The notes below the pieces were generated by a model. That model was not told the origin of the DNA. It ran no database searches and saw only the letters and a list, made by a program, of their open reading frames with translations. From positions 1 to 64,000 of the forward strand of contig JAHHSG010000007.1 of NCBI GenBank assembly GCA_020025305.1: DNA of 64,000 nt, written 5' to 3'. A program made the translations under genes and the position numbers. Origin of the DNA: Oscillospiraceae bacterium (GTDB taxonomy: Bacteria; Bacillota; Clostridia; Oscillospirales; Oscillospiraceae). Below are positions 15,662 to 24,830 of this stretch, piece after piece. The first letter of the stretch is position 1. Each line of letters begins with the position of its first letter.

Positions 15662-17122
15662 ATGGAATTTTTGTCAAATAAGCCCCTGCTGATTACGGAT
15701 ACCATCCTGCGTGATGCACATCAGTCGCAAGCGGCTACCCGCATGACCACGGAGGAGATGCTTCCGGCGCTGGAAATTCTGGACTCCATCGGCTATTACT
15801 CCTTGGAGTGCTGGGGCGGTGCCACCTTCGATGCTTGTATGCGCTTTCTCAACGAAGACCCATGGGAACGTCTGCGCAAGCTGAAGCAGGGGCTCCCCCA
15901 CACCAAATTGCAGATGCTCTTTCGCGGTCAGAATATTCTGGGCTACAAGCACTATGCCGACGACGTAGTAGATCTCTTCTGTCGCAAGTCTATTGAAAAC
16001 GGCATTGATATCATCCGTATCTTCGACGCATTGAACGATGTGCGCAATTTAGAACAGGCCATCAAATCCACTAAAAAGTACGGTGGGCAAGTGGAGGCAA
16101 CGCTGTCCTACACCAGTTCGCCTATTCACAATGAAGCCTACTTTGTCAAGCTGGCTAAAGAGCTGGAGCAGATGGGGGCCGACACCATTTGTATCAAAGA
16201 TATGGCCAACCTGCTGCTGCCCATGGACGCCTATTCTCTTGTGAAGGCACTCAAGGAAACGATTTCCGTCCCCATCCACCTTCACACCCACAATACCAGC
16301 GGCACCGGGGATATGACGCTTCTGATGGCCGCCTACGCCGGTGTAGACATTGTGGATACCGCTCTTTCGCCTCTGGCCAACGGCACCTCCCAGCCTGCTA
16401 CCGAGTCTCTCGTGGCCACCCTGCGGGGTACCGTACGTGACACCGGTCTGGATCTTGGCAAAATGTCCGTCGCCGCTGCACATTTCCGTAAGGTGGCACA
16501 GCGGCTGAAAGAAGATGGTATTTTAGACCCCAAAGTTCTGAACGTGGACACCAATACCCTTCTTTATCAGGTGCCCGGCGGTATGCTTTCCAACTTGATT
16601 TCCCAGCTAAAACAGGCGGGACAAGAGGATCAGTACTATGATGTTCTGGCGGAAATTCCCCGTGTCCGCCAAGATTTCGGCTACCCTCCTCTGGTGACCC
16701 CCACCAGCCAGATTGTGGGCACACAGTCCGTGATGAACGTCATCATGGGCCAGCGCTACAAGGTCTTTCCCAAAGAGTCCAAGGCGCTTCTGCGCGGCGA
16801 GTATGGTGCCCTGCCCGGGGAGGTCAATCCGGAGGTGCGTATCAAGGCCGGTATTGCACCGGAAGATGTGATCACCTGTCGTCCCGCGGATCGCTTGGAG
16901 CCGGAACTGGAGAAATACCGAGCGGAGTTCAAGGAGATTGCCAAGAGTGACGAGGATGTGCTGAGTCTGGCACTCTTTCCTCAGGTAGCTCCCAAGTTTT
17001 TAGAACAGAGGGATCACCCCGAAAAAGCTGCTGCCACCGCTGCTTCTGTTTCTTCTTCCACCGCTGACGGTGTGCGCTCCATCTCCGTAGTGTGTGAGGA
17101 AAACATAATGAAAAATCTCTAA
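15662..17122 (+). CDS. oadA: Oxaloacetate decarboxylase alpha (carboxyltransferase) subunit
   Basis: About 486 residues. It has an HMG-CoA lyase-like TIM barrel with DTILRDAHQSQAATRM near the start (metal and oxaloacetate site), GLPHTKLQMLFRGQN, and LHTHNTSG (metal-binding His pair), then the conserved carboxyltransferase domain through about residue 450. There is no C-terminal biotin site; the short Ala/Ser tail ends the protein. The start at 15662 is preferred because GAGGT is spaced properly before it; an ATG at 15647 is also possible. The substrate is most likely oxaloacetate. Confidence 0.92.
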   Translation: MEFLSNKPLLITDTILRDAHQSQAATRMTTEEMLPALEILDSIGYYSLECWGGATFDACMRFLNEDPWERLRKLKQGLPHTKLQMLFRGQNILGYKHYADDVVDLFCRKSIENGIDIIRIFDALNDVRNLEQAIKSTKKYGGQVEATLSYTSSPIHNEAYFVKLAKELEQMGADTICIKDMANLLLPMDAYSLVKALKETISVPIHLHTHNTSGTGDMTLLMAAYAGVDIVDTALSPLANGTSQPATESLVATLRGTVRDTGLDLGKMSVAAAHFRKVAQRLKEDGILDPKVLNVDTNTLLYQVPGGMLSNLISQLKQAGQEDQYYDVLAEIPRVRQDFGYPPLVTPTSQIVGTQSVMNVIMGQRYKVFPKESKALLRGEYGALPGEVNPEVRIKAGIAPEDVITCRPADRLEPELEKYRAEFKEIAKSDEDVLSLALFPQVAPKFLEQRDHPEKAAATAASVSSSTADGVRSISVVCEENIMKNL

Positions 17123-17174
17123 CGACGCAACCAGGGTGAGACTGCAAATGGGTACACCATGTAAGGAGTTTTTT

Positions 17175-17222
17175 AAGAGATACGGTACAGTCCCGTTTTG
17201 GGGCCGTACCGTATCTTCTTTT
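17175..17222 (+). terminator. Terminator of the oad operon
   Basis: A stem of at least 12 bp (AAGAGATACGGTAC with GTACCGTATCTT), loop of about 17 bases with further pairing possible, followed by CTTTTTA. Confidence 0.8.
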
Positions 17223-17341
17223 TATGCGATGAAACGGCAATCCTGCGGGTTTTCCTGCATTTCCTTTATTATTGCCTGGATCTCCTTTTCGGTTGGAATA
17301 TCGATCATTCCCCCCTCCATAAAGTCAATGTCCACCTTCAC
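17222..17341 (-). pseudogene. Short protein remnant beside the IS scar
   Basis: From a GTG at 17341, about 39 codons read as a plausible protein end (DIPTEKEIQAIIKEMQ, then NPQDCRFIA and stop). No proper ribosome binding site is present and the adjacent frame is open just upstream, as if a longer gene had been truncated and frameshifted. No family is recognised. Confidence 0.3.
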
Positions 17342-17394
17342 ATAAGTAGTAACCGCTAGATTTATCGTTGTTATCAATCAATGAACCGTGTCAA

Positions 17395-17881
17395 TAGATG
17401 TTCGCAAAAAGGATTCCTGCAATCTGCAATATGAAATTAAGCTGCGCTTAGCAGCGTTGCCTCAAGTAGCGTCTGAAATAACCTGCTTAGGTGTGGCCAG
17501 GCCACGGTTCTTCAAATCCTGAGACAGGACTCCATAGGAGCTTGTGGATTCCTTGGCCATGGGTTTCACAACGATGATGTCTCTGTGGTCATTTTCCTCC
17601 ACGCCACACACGATTCGTGCTGTTATACTGACAATTCTACCGTTTACACGGACTTTTTTCACACAGTGCATCCACCCACAAGACAGGATATAACCACCCT
17701 GCCGCACCTTGGGCACCATATGGTACATCGTCCCCATGTGGGTATCTAAACGACAGGGACGGCAGCCGCTGGGATAGCCTCTCCGGCTGTCTGCACGTCC
17801 GCTTTTCTCCCCACCCAGCTGCTGATGCACCTCGCTATGAATCGAGTAAAAAAGAAGGCCGCCGAGGAACTGCAACTCCAC
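17395..17881 (-). pseudogene. Degenerate IS256-family (mutator-type) transposase fragment
   Basis: The frame 17462-17881 contains blocks characteristic of IS256 transposases in the right order: RLDTHMGTMYHMVPKVRQGGY, then KVRVNGRIVSITARIVCGVEE, then LKNRGLATPKQVISDA. The segment between the first two, about 50 residues in intact copies, is missing. After the in-frame stop at 17462, similarity seems to continue (GNAAKRSL) to about 17395. N- and C-terminal parts are lost. This is a dead remnant produced by deletions. Confidence 0.75.
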
Positions 17882-18140
17882 AGCGACCAGGGGGGCTCAA
17901 TACGCCTCACAAGCATATTTTGAGCTGACTCAAACATACGGCATTACGCCTTCAATGTCAAGACACGGGAACCCATATGACAATGCAATGGCAGAAAATT
18001 TCTTTTCCATTCTCAAAACAGAAGGCGTCTACCGATGCAAACCGGCTACCTTCTCAGAAGCCAACGAGACGATTGAACGCTATATCCCCTTCACAACTAC
18101 AAGCACATTCAGCTAAAAACTGGAGAGGCGCCCCTCGCGC
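17845..18140 (+). pseudogene. Degenerate IS3-family transposase (OrfB) C-terminal fragment
   Basis: Across three frames the plus strand spells the end of an IS3/IS150-type OrfB: LHSDQGG, then (shifted) ITPSMSRHGNPYDNAMAENF with FSILKTE, where the last Asp/Glu-region residues of the DDE catalytic site are visible, then (shifted) HNYKHIQLKTG. At least two frameshifts and loss of the first two thirds make it inactive. It abuts the IS256 remnant on the opposite strand. Confidence 0.75.
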
Positions 18141-18151
18141 GGCGCCTCTCC
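18122..18151. repeat. Inverted repeat at the end of the IS3 remnant
   Basis: GGAGAGGCGCC (18122-18132) and GGCGCCTCTCC (18141-18151) form an 11-bp perfect stem with an 8-base loop. No clear T run follows on the plus strand. It could be a terminator relic. Confidence 0.5.
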
Positions 18152-18319
18152 TACTAAACCTTTACATTCCTACACCCACGGGCGCTTTTTATGCTGTCCG
18201 CATAATTGGGGGCAGTCCCTCTGTTACTAGCAGCGCCTTACAGGCGTTTTCGTAAAACCACCTGCATAGCCGGTGTTTTTTATTCCTACCCCTGTCAGGA
18301 GGAAATAATTCTCATCATG

Positions 18320-19024
18320 TTACGCCAGCGCCTGTGCCGGTTTCTGCGGCCACTCGTTGGTCACATCGCCGTCTCCAGAGACAGGGATCATCTCTCCCAC
18401 GCCGTCCAACTCCGGCTGCCAGAGTGCCACGGCAAAGTCCTTGCATCGGGCCAGCACTTCCCGGGCATCCCGCATGGACTGTCCGGCATAGTCGTACGCC
18501 TCCGCCGATACACCATAGGCCTCCATCCCCAGCTGACGGGCAATATACAAAGAGCGATAAAGATGGTATTCCTGAGTCACCACCAGCACCTTCTCGGCGC
18601 CGAACATCTCCTTGGCCCGGTACATCGTCTCGTAGGTGGAAAACCCGGCGTGATCCATAAAGACATCGGCAGAGGGCACCCCGGCCTCCACGGCAAAACG
18701 CTTCATGGCACCGACCTCATCATAGTCCTCCCTGCTGTGGTCGCCGCTCATCAGCAGCTTCGGGGCAGCGCCCAGATCGTAAAGCTCCACCCCTCGCTGC
18801 AGGCGATCCCGCAGCATAGGGCTGGGGGTTCCATTGTCCCGCACCTGGCACCCCAGCACAATGATGCAGTCCACATCCTCCATTCCGGCAGCAGCAGACG
18901 GGGACAGCATGTATCGGCCTCCCACATGCTTCACATAACCGTTCACTCCCAGCACTGCCGCACTCCCCAGGACAACCATGCACAGCAGCACGATCAGGCA
19001 GCTCTTTTTCACTTTCTTCTTCAT
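18320..19024 (-). CDS. SanA/YdcF-like DUF218 envelope protein
   Basis: 234 residues. An N-terminal basic plus hydrophobic segment (MKKKVKKSCLIVLLCMVVLG) gives a signal anchor. The DUF218 core follows, with CIIVLGCQV, a DRLQRGVELY helix, LMSGDHS and VLVVTQEYHLYRSLYIA. In E. coli, SanA-type proteins affect envelope permeability and vancomycin tolerance. The gene lies 15 bases after the FtsX-type permease and seems to be the last gene of that operon. This context suggests a role in envelope defence. Confidence 0.85.
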   Translation of the reverse strand: MKKKVKKSCLIVLLCMVVLGSAAVLGVNGYVKHVGGRYMLSPSAAAGMEDVDCIIVLGCQVRDNGTPSPMLRDRLQRGVELYDLGAAPKLLMSGDHSREDYDEVGAMKRFAVEAGVPSADVFMDHAGFSTYETMYRAKEMFGAEKVLVVTQEYHLYRSLYIARQLGMEAYGVSAEAYDYAGQSMRDAREVLARCKDFAVALWQPELDGVGEMIPVSGDGDVTNEWPQKPAQALA

Positions 19025-19039
19025 GCCACTTTCCCTTCC

Positions 19040-21757
19040 TTAGAGATTCTCGTTTTTCAATGCATCGATGGGGTTATCCTTTTTGATTTTACTCATGGCA
19101 TAGACCATGGTGGCAAAGACCACCGCAAAGACACTGAGCACAGCAATCCAAATCGCTGTCCACGGCAGACGGAAGTTGGTCTCAAAGCCCTGTGCCACAG
19201 ACTTCCAGATAAGATATGTCACACCGATAGACACCGGCAGTCCGTAGAGAAGCGCCCTCGTGCCATAGAGCAGGCACTCGTAGTTCATCATCCGATGAAA
19301 GCCCTTAGCGCTCATGCCGATGGATTTGAGCATCGCAAACTCACGGCGGCGTAGACTGATATTGGTGGAGATGGTATTAAAGACATTGGCTGCGGCAATG
19401 AGCGAGATGAGCACAATGAAGCCATAGGCGAACACCCGGAGGATGATCACCGTATTCCGGCTGTCCTCCACAGCGGCGGCATAGTCAAAGAGGCCGTCGG
19501 CACTTATGCCCTGCTCCCGCAGCGCTTTTTCCAGATTTTTGTAGCTGGCGGCATGATCATCAGAGATCATGCAGAAGTCCATGTCTCTGCCGTGATTGGC
19601 GTATCCCTCCGGGTATACCGCGTCCATGAGACTGATGGGGTAGATCATCCGCAGGAGCTCCCCGGACTCGCTGGTTTCGATATAGTAGGGGGCCTCATAG
19701 ATCGTCTTGCCGCTGTGGAGCTGATAGCGGACCTCACTCTCGGCCTTGGACACCTTCATCACATTGCTTTCATCGGCATCGCTGTAATAAAGGACAAAGG
19801 TTTCTTCCCCTTCCGTCTCCTCTCCGCCATAGTGATACCCCTCGTAGCTGCGTAGCTCCTGGCACCAGATGGTGACGTCGTCCCGGTTCAGGAAGGATGT
19901 CTTTTTATACTTGCCCTCCTCCTGATGGAAGGCCACCGAACTATCCAGCGTAATGGCCAGCGGTTTGTCCGGATTCATAAACTTGCTCTCGTCGAGATGG
20001 TAGCGCTGCAGCAGCTCACGAAACTCCTCATCGGATACAAAATTGACCTTCGCCGCCATACGCACCATATTCTCGCCGCCGTCCTCTATCCACTCTGCAG
20101 CACTGGCGGAGGGGCCGGAAAAGAGTGCTTTCGCCTCCTCCCGGAGACTGTCCAGGGAGATGAAACCACTATTGTAGTCGCTGACCACATAGGCAGCCTG
20201 CGAGACATGTTCATCACTGAGGAAGAGCTTTCGCAGTTCCTCCGGCGTCTTGTTCACTTCCTCCATCCGGTCCTTATACACCAGATCAAAGCCATTGCTG
20301 TTATAGCCGCCCTGCACCGATTCCGTCAGATAATCGCAGAAGGCGGAGGCGGAAATAAACAGCACAATGCTCATAAACAGGCTCAGGATCGTGGTGCGAT
20401 ACTTCTTCTTACTGCGCTGATAATGCTTGCTGGCCAGCACACCGGGCAGGCCGAACACACGGTAGGTCAGCTTGGAGGTTTTTCTCTTTCCGCCCTTCAC
20501 CTTCACATCCGTATTCTGCCGGATGGCCTCTACCGCCGAGACGCGGGTAGCGCGCTTGGAGGGAATCCATGCGGAAATGAATACCGTCACCAGTGCAATC
20601 ACCGCGGCGGCGATCAGTGACGTGGGCGAGACATGGAGACTCAGCTCCGTATCAAAGCCCATGGATTTGAACTTATCCCCCAGCAGCAGAAGCGTCACGC
20701 CGATGCCGCCTACACCGGCGGCAATGCCCAGCGGGATGCCCACAAGACTTACGGTCAGAGCCTCATAAAAGACCATCCCCCGCAGCTGCTTTCGGGTGGC
20801 GCCGATGGAGGAGAGCAGTCCAAACTGCTTGGTCCGCTCCGACACGGAGATCGAAAACGCATTATAGACCAGCGCCACAGAGCCGAACATGATCAAAGCG
20901 ATCACAATGGTCGCCAGACTATAAAGCATCCGGCTGAAATTATCATAGCGGGAGCTTCCCTGGAAAATCAGTACATCGGCGTTTTGTGTGCCGGAGAGCT
21001 CCTGCTCTCTCATAAAGTCGAACGTCCGGCTGGGCTTGTGCATCTGAAAATAGACATCGTAGCTGCTGTCCAAAACCGGATTCTCATCCGCCACGGTAAA
21101 GGCCGTATAGCCGGGGGCAGAAAAATCCTCAATGCGCCAACTTAAACGGTTATAAAAGCCCACCACGGTATAGCTGCGGCTCTCCCGCACCTCCAGCGTC
21201 TCATCCCGCAGCACTTCCTTCCCGTCCTCGTAGACGTAGCAGGGATTGTACTGGGACATGACTTCTCCGTCCCACACCCGCTGCCCAAGATCCAGCGTGA
21301 TTGTCTCCCCGATGCGATAGCTGATGCCACCATTCTCCATCAGATGATTGGGCAGCAGGATCTCGTTGGGTGCAGTGGGATAGCGTCCGGAGGTGATATG
21401 GATGGGCAGCATTTCCTCCGCCGCAGGCCCGCTGCCCAGCAAATAGAGATAGGGTTTAAACTGATTGTCGCACTGCTCCAGCGCTGCATAGCCAAGACGC
21501 TGGAAATAGGCGGCCGTCTTTACTTCCTCATTGTCCCGGAGCTCCTCATAGCGGCCATGGTCCACATCCTCCGCCACCCCGTGCCAGCTGCCATCGGAAT
21601 AGATGGCGTTTTCCAGCGCGTAATTCCTAAAGCTGGCAGTAAAGGTGGTGACGGCGCTGATCATTGCCGCCGAGAGGATGATGCCGATGATGGTCACCAC
21701 CGTGCGGGTCTTATTCTTCTTGAGGGACTGCCGCGTTACTTTATGAAAGACGTTCAT
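19040..21757 (-). CDS. FtsX-type ABC transporter permease
   Basis: 905 residues. One N-terminal membrane segment (about 17-38) is followed by an extracytoplasmic domain to about 275, an FtsX domain with three membrane segments (about 280-405), a central segment near 450-470, a second extracytoplasmic domain (about 475-775) and a C-terminal FtsX domain (about 780-890). The conserved SSIGATRKQLRGM and LKSIGMSAKGF coupling helices for the ATPase are visible. Such permeases remove or sense peptide antibiotics or act as mechanotransmitters. The start overlaps the ATPase stop by 4 bases. Confidence 0.9.
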   Translation of the reverse strand: MNVFHKVTRQSLKKNKTRTVVTIIGIILSAAMISAVTTFTASFRNYALENAIYSDGSWHGVAEDVDHGRYEELRDNEEVKTAAYFQRLGYAALEQCDNQFKPYLYLLGSGPAAEEMLPIHITSGRYPTAPNEILLPNHLMENGGISYRIGETITLDLGQRVWDGEVMSQYNPCYVYEDGKEVLRDETLEVRESRSYTVVGFYNRLSWRIEDFSAPGYTAFTVADENPVLDSSYDVYFQMHKPSRTFDFMREQELSGTQNADVLIFQGSSRYDNFSRMLYSLATIVIALIMFGSVALVYNAFSISVSERTKQFGLLSSIGATRKQLRGMVFYEALTVSLVGIPLGIAAGVGGIGVTLLLLGDKFKSMGFDTELSLHVSPTSLIAAAVIALVTVFISAWIPSKRATRVSAVEAIRQNTDVKVKGGKRKTSKLTYRVFGLPGVLASKHYQRSKKKYRTTILSLFMSIVLFISASAFCDYLTESVQGGYNSNGFDLVYKDRMEEVNKTPEELRKLFLSDEHVSQAAYVVSDYNSGFISLDSLREEAKALFSGPSASAAEWIEDGGENMVRMAAKVNFVSDEEFRELLQRYHLDESKFMNPDKPLAITLDSSVAFHQEEGKYKKTSFLNRDDVTIWCQELRSYEGYHYGGEETEGEETFVLYYSDADESNVMKVSKAESEVRYQLHSGKTIYEAPYYIETSESGELLRMIYPISLMDAVYPEGYANHGRDMDFCMISDDHAASYKNLEKALREQGISADGLFDYAAAVEDSRNTVIILRVFAYGFIVLISLIAAANVFNTISTNISLRRREFAMLKSIGMSAKGFHRMMNYECLLYGTRALLYGLPVSIGVTYLIWKSVAQGFETNFRLPWTAIWIAVLSVFAVVFATMVYAMSKIKKDNPIDALKNENL

Positions 21758-22437
21758 CTGCGGATCACCTCATCCCGAAGGATTCTGCCGTCCTCGATGG
21801 CAAGGATGCGGTCGGCCTGCAGGGCGATATTCTCATCGTGGGTGATGACAATCAACGTCTGGTTATACTTCTTGTTGGACATTTTCAGCAGCTCTACGAT
21901 CTCCTGACTATTCTTGGAGTCCAAGTTGCCGGTGGGTTCATCCGCCAGCACCACCGCGGGGGCGTTCATCAAGGCTCTGCCGATGGAGACACGCTGCTGC
22001 TGTCCTCCGGAGAGCTGATTGGGCAGGTGATTCTCCCGTCCCTGCAGCTTCAGCGTGACTAAGAGCTCCTCCAGCCGCTCATGATTCACCTTCCGTCCGT
22101 CCATCAGCACCGGGAGCGTGATATTCTCCGTCACATTCAGCACCGGGATCAGGTTATAGAACTGATAGATGAGTCCCACCTGCCGGCGGCGGAATACCGC
22201 CAGCTGCTCGTCGTTCTGGGCGTACACATCGCTGCCGTCCATATAGACCTTGCCGGAGGTAGGATGGTCAACGCCGCCTAAAATATGCAAGAGCGTGGAC
22301 TTACCGGAACCGGAGGGGCCAATGATCGCCACAAACTCCCCCTTCTCCACGGAAAAGGAGACATCGTCCAAAGCCCGCACCACATTCTCACCTTTACCGT
22401 ACATCTTACAAAGATGTTCCACTCTCAGTATTTCCAT
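21754..22437 (-). CDS. ABC transporter ATPase, LolD/MacB/BceA type
   Basis: 227 residues. Walker A is GPSGSGKST (about 41), the signature is LSGGQQQRV (about 139), and Walker B is VVLADEPTGNLD. The YNLIPVLNVTENI region is typical of the subgroup that drives FtsX-type permeases. The ribosome binding site is AAAGGAGAGG. It is the first gene of the ABC part of the module and is preceded by the proposed response-regulator site at 22489-22525. Confidence 0.93.
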   Translation of the reverse strand: MEILRVEHLCKMYGKGENVVRALDDVSFSVEKGEFVAIIGPSGSGKSTLLHILGGVDHPTSGKVYMDGSDVYAQNDEQLAVFRRRQVGLIYQFYNLIPVLNVTENITLPVLMDGRKVNHERLEELLVTLKLQGRENHLPNQLSGGQQQRVSIGRALMNAPAVVLADEPTGNLDSKNSQEIVELLKMSNKKYNQTLIVITHDENIALQADRILAIEDGRILRDEVIRR

Positions 22438-22488
22438 AGTCGTTCCTCTCCTTTGTTTGGTTTACAGGCTCATTGTACCTTGCCAAAA

Positions 22489-22525
22489 TGACAACCGGGT
22501 GACTTGAAAATAACAAAGCTGTCAC
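22489..22525 (-). promoter_or_regulatory. Candidate response-regulator operator, copy 1
   Basis: Read on the plus strand, TGACA-N5-GTGAC-N6-ATAACAA-N2-CTGTCAC. The same arrangement, with identical spacing, occurs at 58563-58599 upstream of the metallophosphoesterase gene. It lies 52 bases before the ABC ATPase start and 23 bases after the kinase stop. The conserved blocks contain TGACA/TGTCA halves, as in many OmpR-family sites. Confidence 0.6.
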
Positions 22526-22547
22526 TTAAGGAAAGAGAGCCGCCTCC

Positions 22548-23552
22548 TCAGACGACTCCCTTATAAAAACGCAGCGTAAACAGCGCCCCCTGCTCTGCCC
22601 CGTTCTCCGCTTTGATCGTCCCGTTCTGCCGGGTCACAATCATCCGAGCCAGTGCCAGGCCAATGCCGAAGCTCTTATCCTCGGAGTCCTGCCCCTTATA
22701 AAATCGCTCGAAAATATGGGGCAGATCCTCCTGACAGATGCCATTGCCGGTATCGGCAATCTTAATTTCCGTATAAAGGGGATTCTCCATGGCACTGACC
22801 AGGATCCTGCCTCCCTCCGGCGTATGCTCCATGCAGTTTTTTACAATATTGCCCACGGCCTCACAGGTCCACGCCACATCGCCCGTAAAATTCCCCGCAG
22901 CCTGAATCTCCAATGTCTGCCCACGCAATTCTACCGGCACCAGCAGCGGCTCTACTGCTTTTTGCAGCAGTTCTTCCAATGGAAGCACCTGTTTTTGAAA
23001 CTGTACCGTCCCGGCATCCAGCTTGGATATTTTTAAAAGGGTGGTGATCAGCCAGTCGATCCGCGTGAGCAGCTCCAAAAGCTCCCGGGTCAGCTGCATC
23101 TTCCGTGCCTCCGTCAAATTTGGCTCCCGCAGCAGCTGCACCAGCAGATTGATGGATGTCAGCGGCGTGCGGATCTGGTGGGAGATATCGGCAATGGAGT
23201 CAGCCAGATAAGTCTTATCGTCCTGCAAACGCTGCTTTTGCTCCCGCAGCCGGACCGTCATTTTATAGATTTCATTTTGCAAAATGCAAAGTTCCCCTTC
23301 GGCGTATTGCTGCAGGGATATCTGTGGGTCATTTCCATGGAGGATACGGTCAATGTCGGCGCTGAGCCGTGCAATTTGCCGATAGCGCAAAAACGCACCG
23401 ATCAGGTAAAGCAACAGCAAAAGAGCCGCAAACCCCAGCGTAAACCAGCCAAACTTTTCCTCCCAGCCAAATGCCGTACCCACCGCCGCACCGGACACCA
23501 GAACATAGATCAGTACCGTCCTGCTTACCTCGGGATTTCTCAAAAATTTCAT
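22548..23552 (-). CDS. Short-loop sensor histidine kinase (BceS-like)
   Basis: 334 residues. Two membrane segments (about 12-29 and 34-53) are separated by only a few residues (WEEKFGW), so there is no extracytoplasmic sensor domain; this is the intramembrane-sensing layout. The HisKA motif ISHQIRTPLTSI carries the phosphorylated His; the ATPase domain shows NIVKNCMEH, IADTGNG, FERFYKG and FGIGLALA. Kinases of this type usually sense through a partner ABC permease, here the product of 19040-21757. The start overlaps the response-regulator stop. Confidence 0.92.
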   Translation of the reverse strand: MKFLRNPEVSRTVLIYVLVSGAAVGTAFGWEEKFGWFTLGFAALLLLLYLIGAFLRYRQIARLSADIDRILHGNDPQISLQQYAEGELCILQNEIYKMTVRLREQKQRLQDDKTYLADSIADISHQIRTPLTSINLLVQLLREPNLTEARKMQLTRELLELLTRIDWLITTLLKISKLDAGTVQFQKQVLPLEELLQKAVEPLLVPVELRGQTLEIQAAGNFTGDVAWTCEAVGNIVKNCMEHTPEGGRILVSAMENPLYTEIKIADTGNGICQEDLPHIFERFYKGQDSEDKSFGIGLALARMIVTRQNGTIKAENGAEQGALFTLRFYKGVV

Positions 23553-24223
23553 TCCGCATCCACCTTATAGCCCAGTCCCCGCACTGTTTTGATGATGGTG
23601 GGATTCTGGGGATCCTGCTCAATCTTCTCTCGAAGCCGCTTGATATATACTGTCAGTGTATTATCGTTGACAAAATCACCGGCAATATCCCAGATGGCCT
23701 CCAGCAGCTGGGAACGAGACAGCACCTGCCCCCGATTATTGATAAAGACCAGCAGCAGGCGGTATTCCAGCGCGGAAAGATAGAGATCGCGCCCCGCTTT
23801 GCTGGCGGTCCCCTTCACCGTATCCACCGTCACATCGCACAAGCGAACGACGGAGCCGGCACCGCCCGTCAGGCGCAGCACATTTTTGATGCGGGACACC
23901 AGTACACGAGGGCGGAAAGGCTTGGCAATATAGTCATCCGCCCCCAGAGCAAACCCTGTCACCGTGCTGTATTCATCCCCCGAGGCAGTCAGGAAAATCA
24001 CCGGCAGATGATACTCCGCTTTGATGGCTTGGCAAGCGGTAAATCCGTTTCCATCGCTCAAAGACACGTCCAGCAGTACCAGATCAAAGGGTTCCTCCTT
24101 CAAAAGTTCCAACGCCCCGGACTGTCCCGACGCCGATTTTACACCATAGCCCTCCGCGGTAAGAAACTCCGTCAGATTGGTCACGATGCTCTTGTCATCC
24201 TCCACCAGCAGTAACTTTGTCAT
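23549..24223 (-). CDS. OmpR-family response regulator
   Basis: 224 residues. The receiver domain has the acidic pair (VEDDKS), the phospho-acceptor in LVLLDVSLSDGNG, T in FLTAS and K in IAKPF. The C-terminal winged helix ends GLGYKVDAE. It is predicted to activate its own ABC operon and, from the shared motif, the metallophosphoesterase gene. It is preceded by AGGAGAG and lies 21 bases after the LURP-one-like gene. Confidence 0.93.
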   Translation of the reverse strand: MTKLLLVEDDKSIVTNLTEFLTAEGYGVKSASGQSGALELLKEEPFDLVLLDVSLSDGNGFTACQAIKAEYHLPVIFLTASGDEYSTVTGFALGADDYIAKPFRPRVLVSRIKNVLRLTGGAGSVVRLCDVTVDTVKGTASKAGRDLYLSALEYRLLLVFINNRGQVLSRSQLLEAIWDIAGDFVNDNTLTVYIKRLREKIEQDPQNPTIIKTVRGLGYKVDAE

Positions 24224-24244
24224 AGGGTCGTCTCTCCTGTCCGC

Positions 24245-24718
24245 TTAACTGTTCCGTGAGCACTTATCCGCATCGATGGCCAGCACCAGCATCAAAACAC
24301 ACAGTGCATCCTGGGGCTGAACGATATCCAGCACATAGGTGTCCGTCCAGTGGAAGAGTTCCTTGGATACCACCGCTACCTCCCGGCCTGCTGCGTCCAG
24401 AATGCGATAGTCCCACTCCATCCAGTCGCCGTCCACTGTCCAGCCATTGCACTCAATGTTAAATCTGGGCTTAAAAAACGAGAATTCCTTGTGGATGCAT
24501 CCCTGATAGTGCTCTCCCAGATAGAGCTCAAAGGTTGGAAGGAACGTAAAGATTTTCTCCTTTACTGTGCCAAGCTCTTGTCCTGCGGCATCAAAAATCT
24601 TCAAACAGTGTCCCCACGCCAGCTGTCCCTGCACGGTATAGACAACTTCCCCGGCCTCATTAAAAATATCGTAGCTGTCGAACCAGGAAAAAAATCTCTG
24701 TTTAAATAAAAGACGCAT
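24245..24718 (-). CDS. LURP-one-related (tubby-like fold) protein
   Basis: 157 residues from the ATG at 24718, which has GGAGGAG before it. The pattern of short beta strands (FFSWFDSYDIFNEAGEVVYT, LKIFDAAGQELGTVKEK, YRILDAAGREVAVVSKELF, DTYVLDIV) fits the LURP-one-related family, a 12-strand barrel with a central helix related to phospholipid scramblases. Function in bacteria is unknown. It appears to be the first gene of the two-component operon, an unusual partner for a kinase/regulator pair. Confidence 0.75.
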   Translation of the reverse strand: MRLLFKQRFFSWFDSYDIFNEAGEVVYTVQGQLAWGHCLKIFDAAGQELGTVKEKIFTFLPTFELYLGEHYQGCIHKEFSFFKPRFNIECNGWTVDGDWMEWDYRILDAAGREVAVVSKELFHWTDTYVLDIVQPQDALCVLMLVLAIDADKCSRNS

Positions 24719-24811
24719 TGCAACTCCTCCATCATTCATATTGATACAGTCCGCCAAAGGAATTTCTTTTTTGCGTCATTATACCATAGATCACGCTCCC
24801 GCTCAATCATT

Positions 24812-24827
24812 ATGACAGGATTGTCAT
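24812..24827. promoter_or_regulatory. Palindrome upstream of the LURP-one/two-component operon
   Basis: ATGACA-GGAT-TGTCAT, a perfect 6-4-6 palindrome about 95 bases before the LURP-one start. Its TGACA/TGTCA halves match those in the proposed response-regulator sites. It could be an autoregulatory site. Confidence 0.4.
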
Positions 24828-24830
24828 CAT

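Noticed and set aside
18206..19354. Plus-strand frame of 382 codons with AGGAGG near 18297
   Set aside because: Antisense to the SanA-like gene and the permease end. The composition is rich in His/Gln/Arg, typical of a shadow frame.
22438..22500. TTGTCA and TACAAT as a promoter of the ABC operon
   Set aside because: The spacing is only about 11 bases; the operon may instead need the response regulator and a poor -35.
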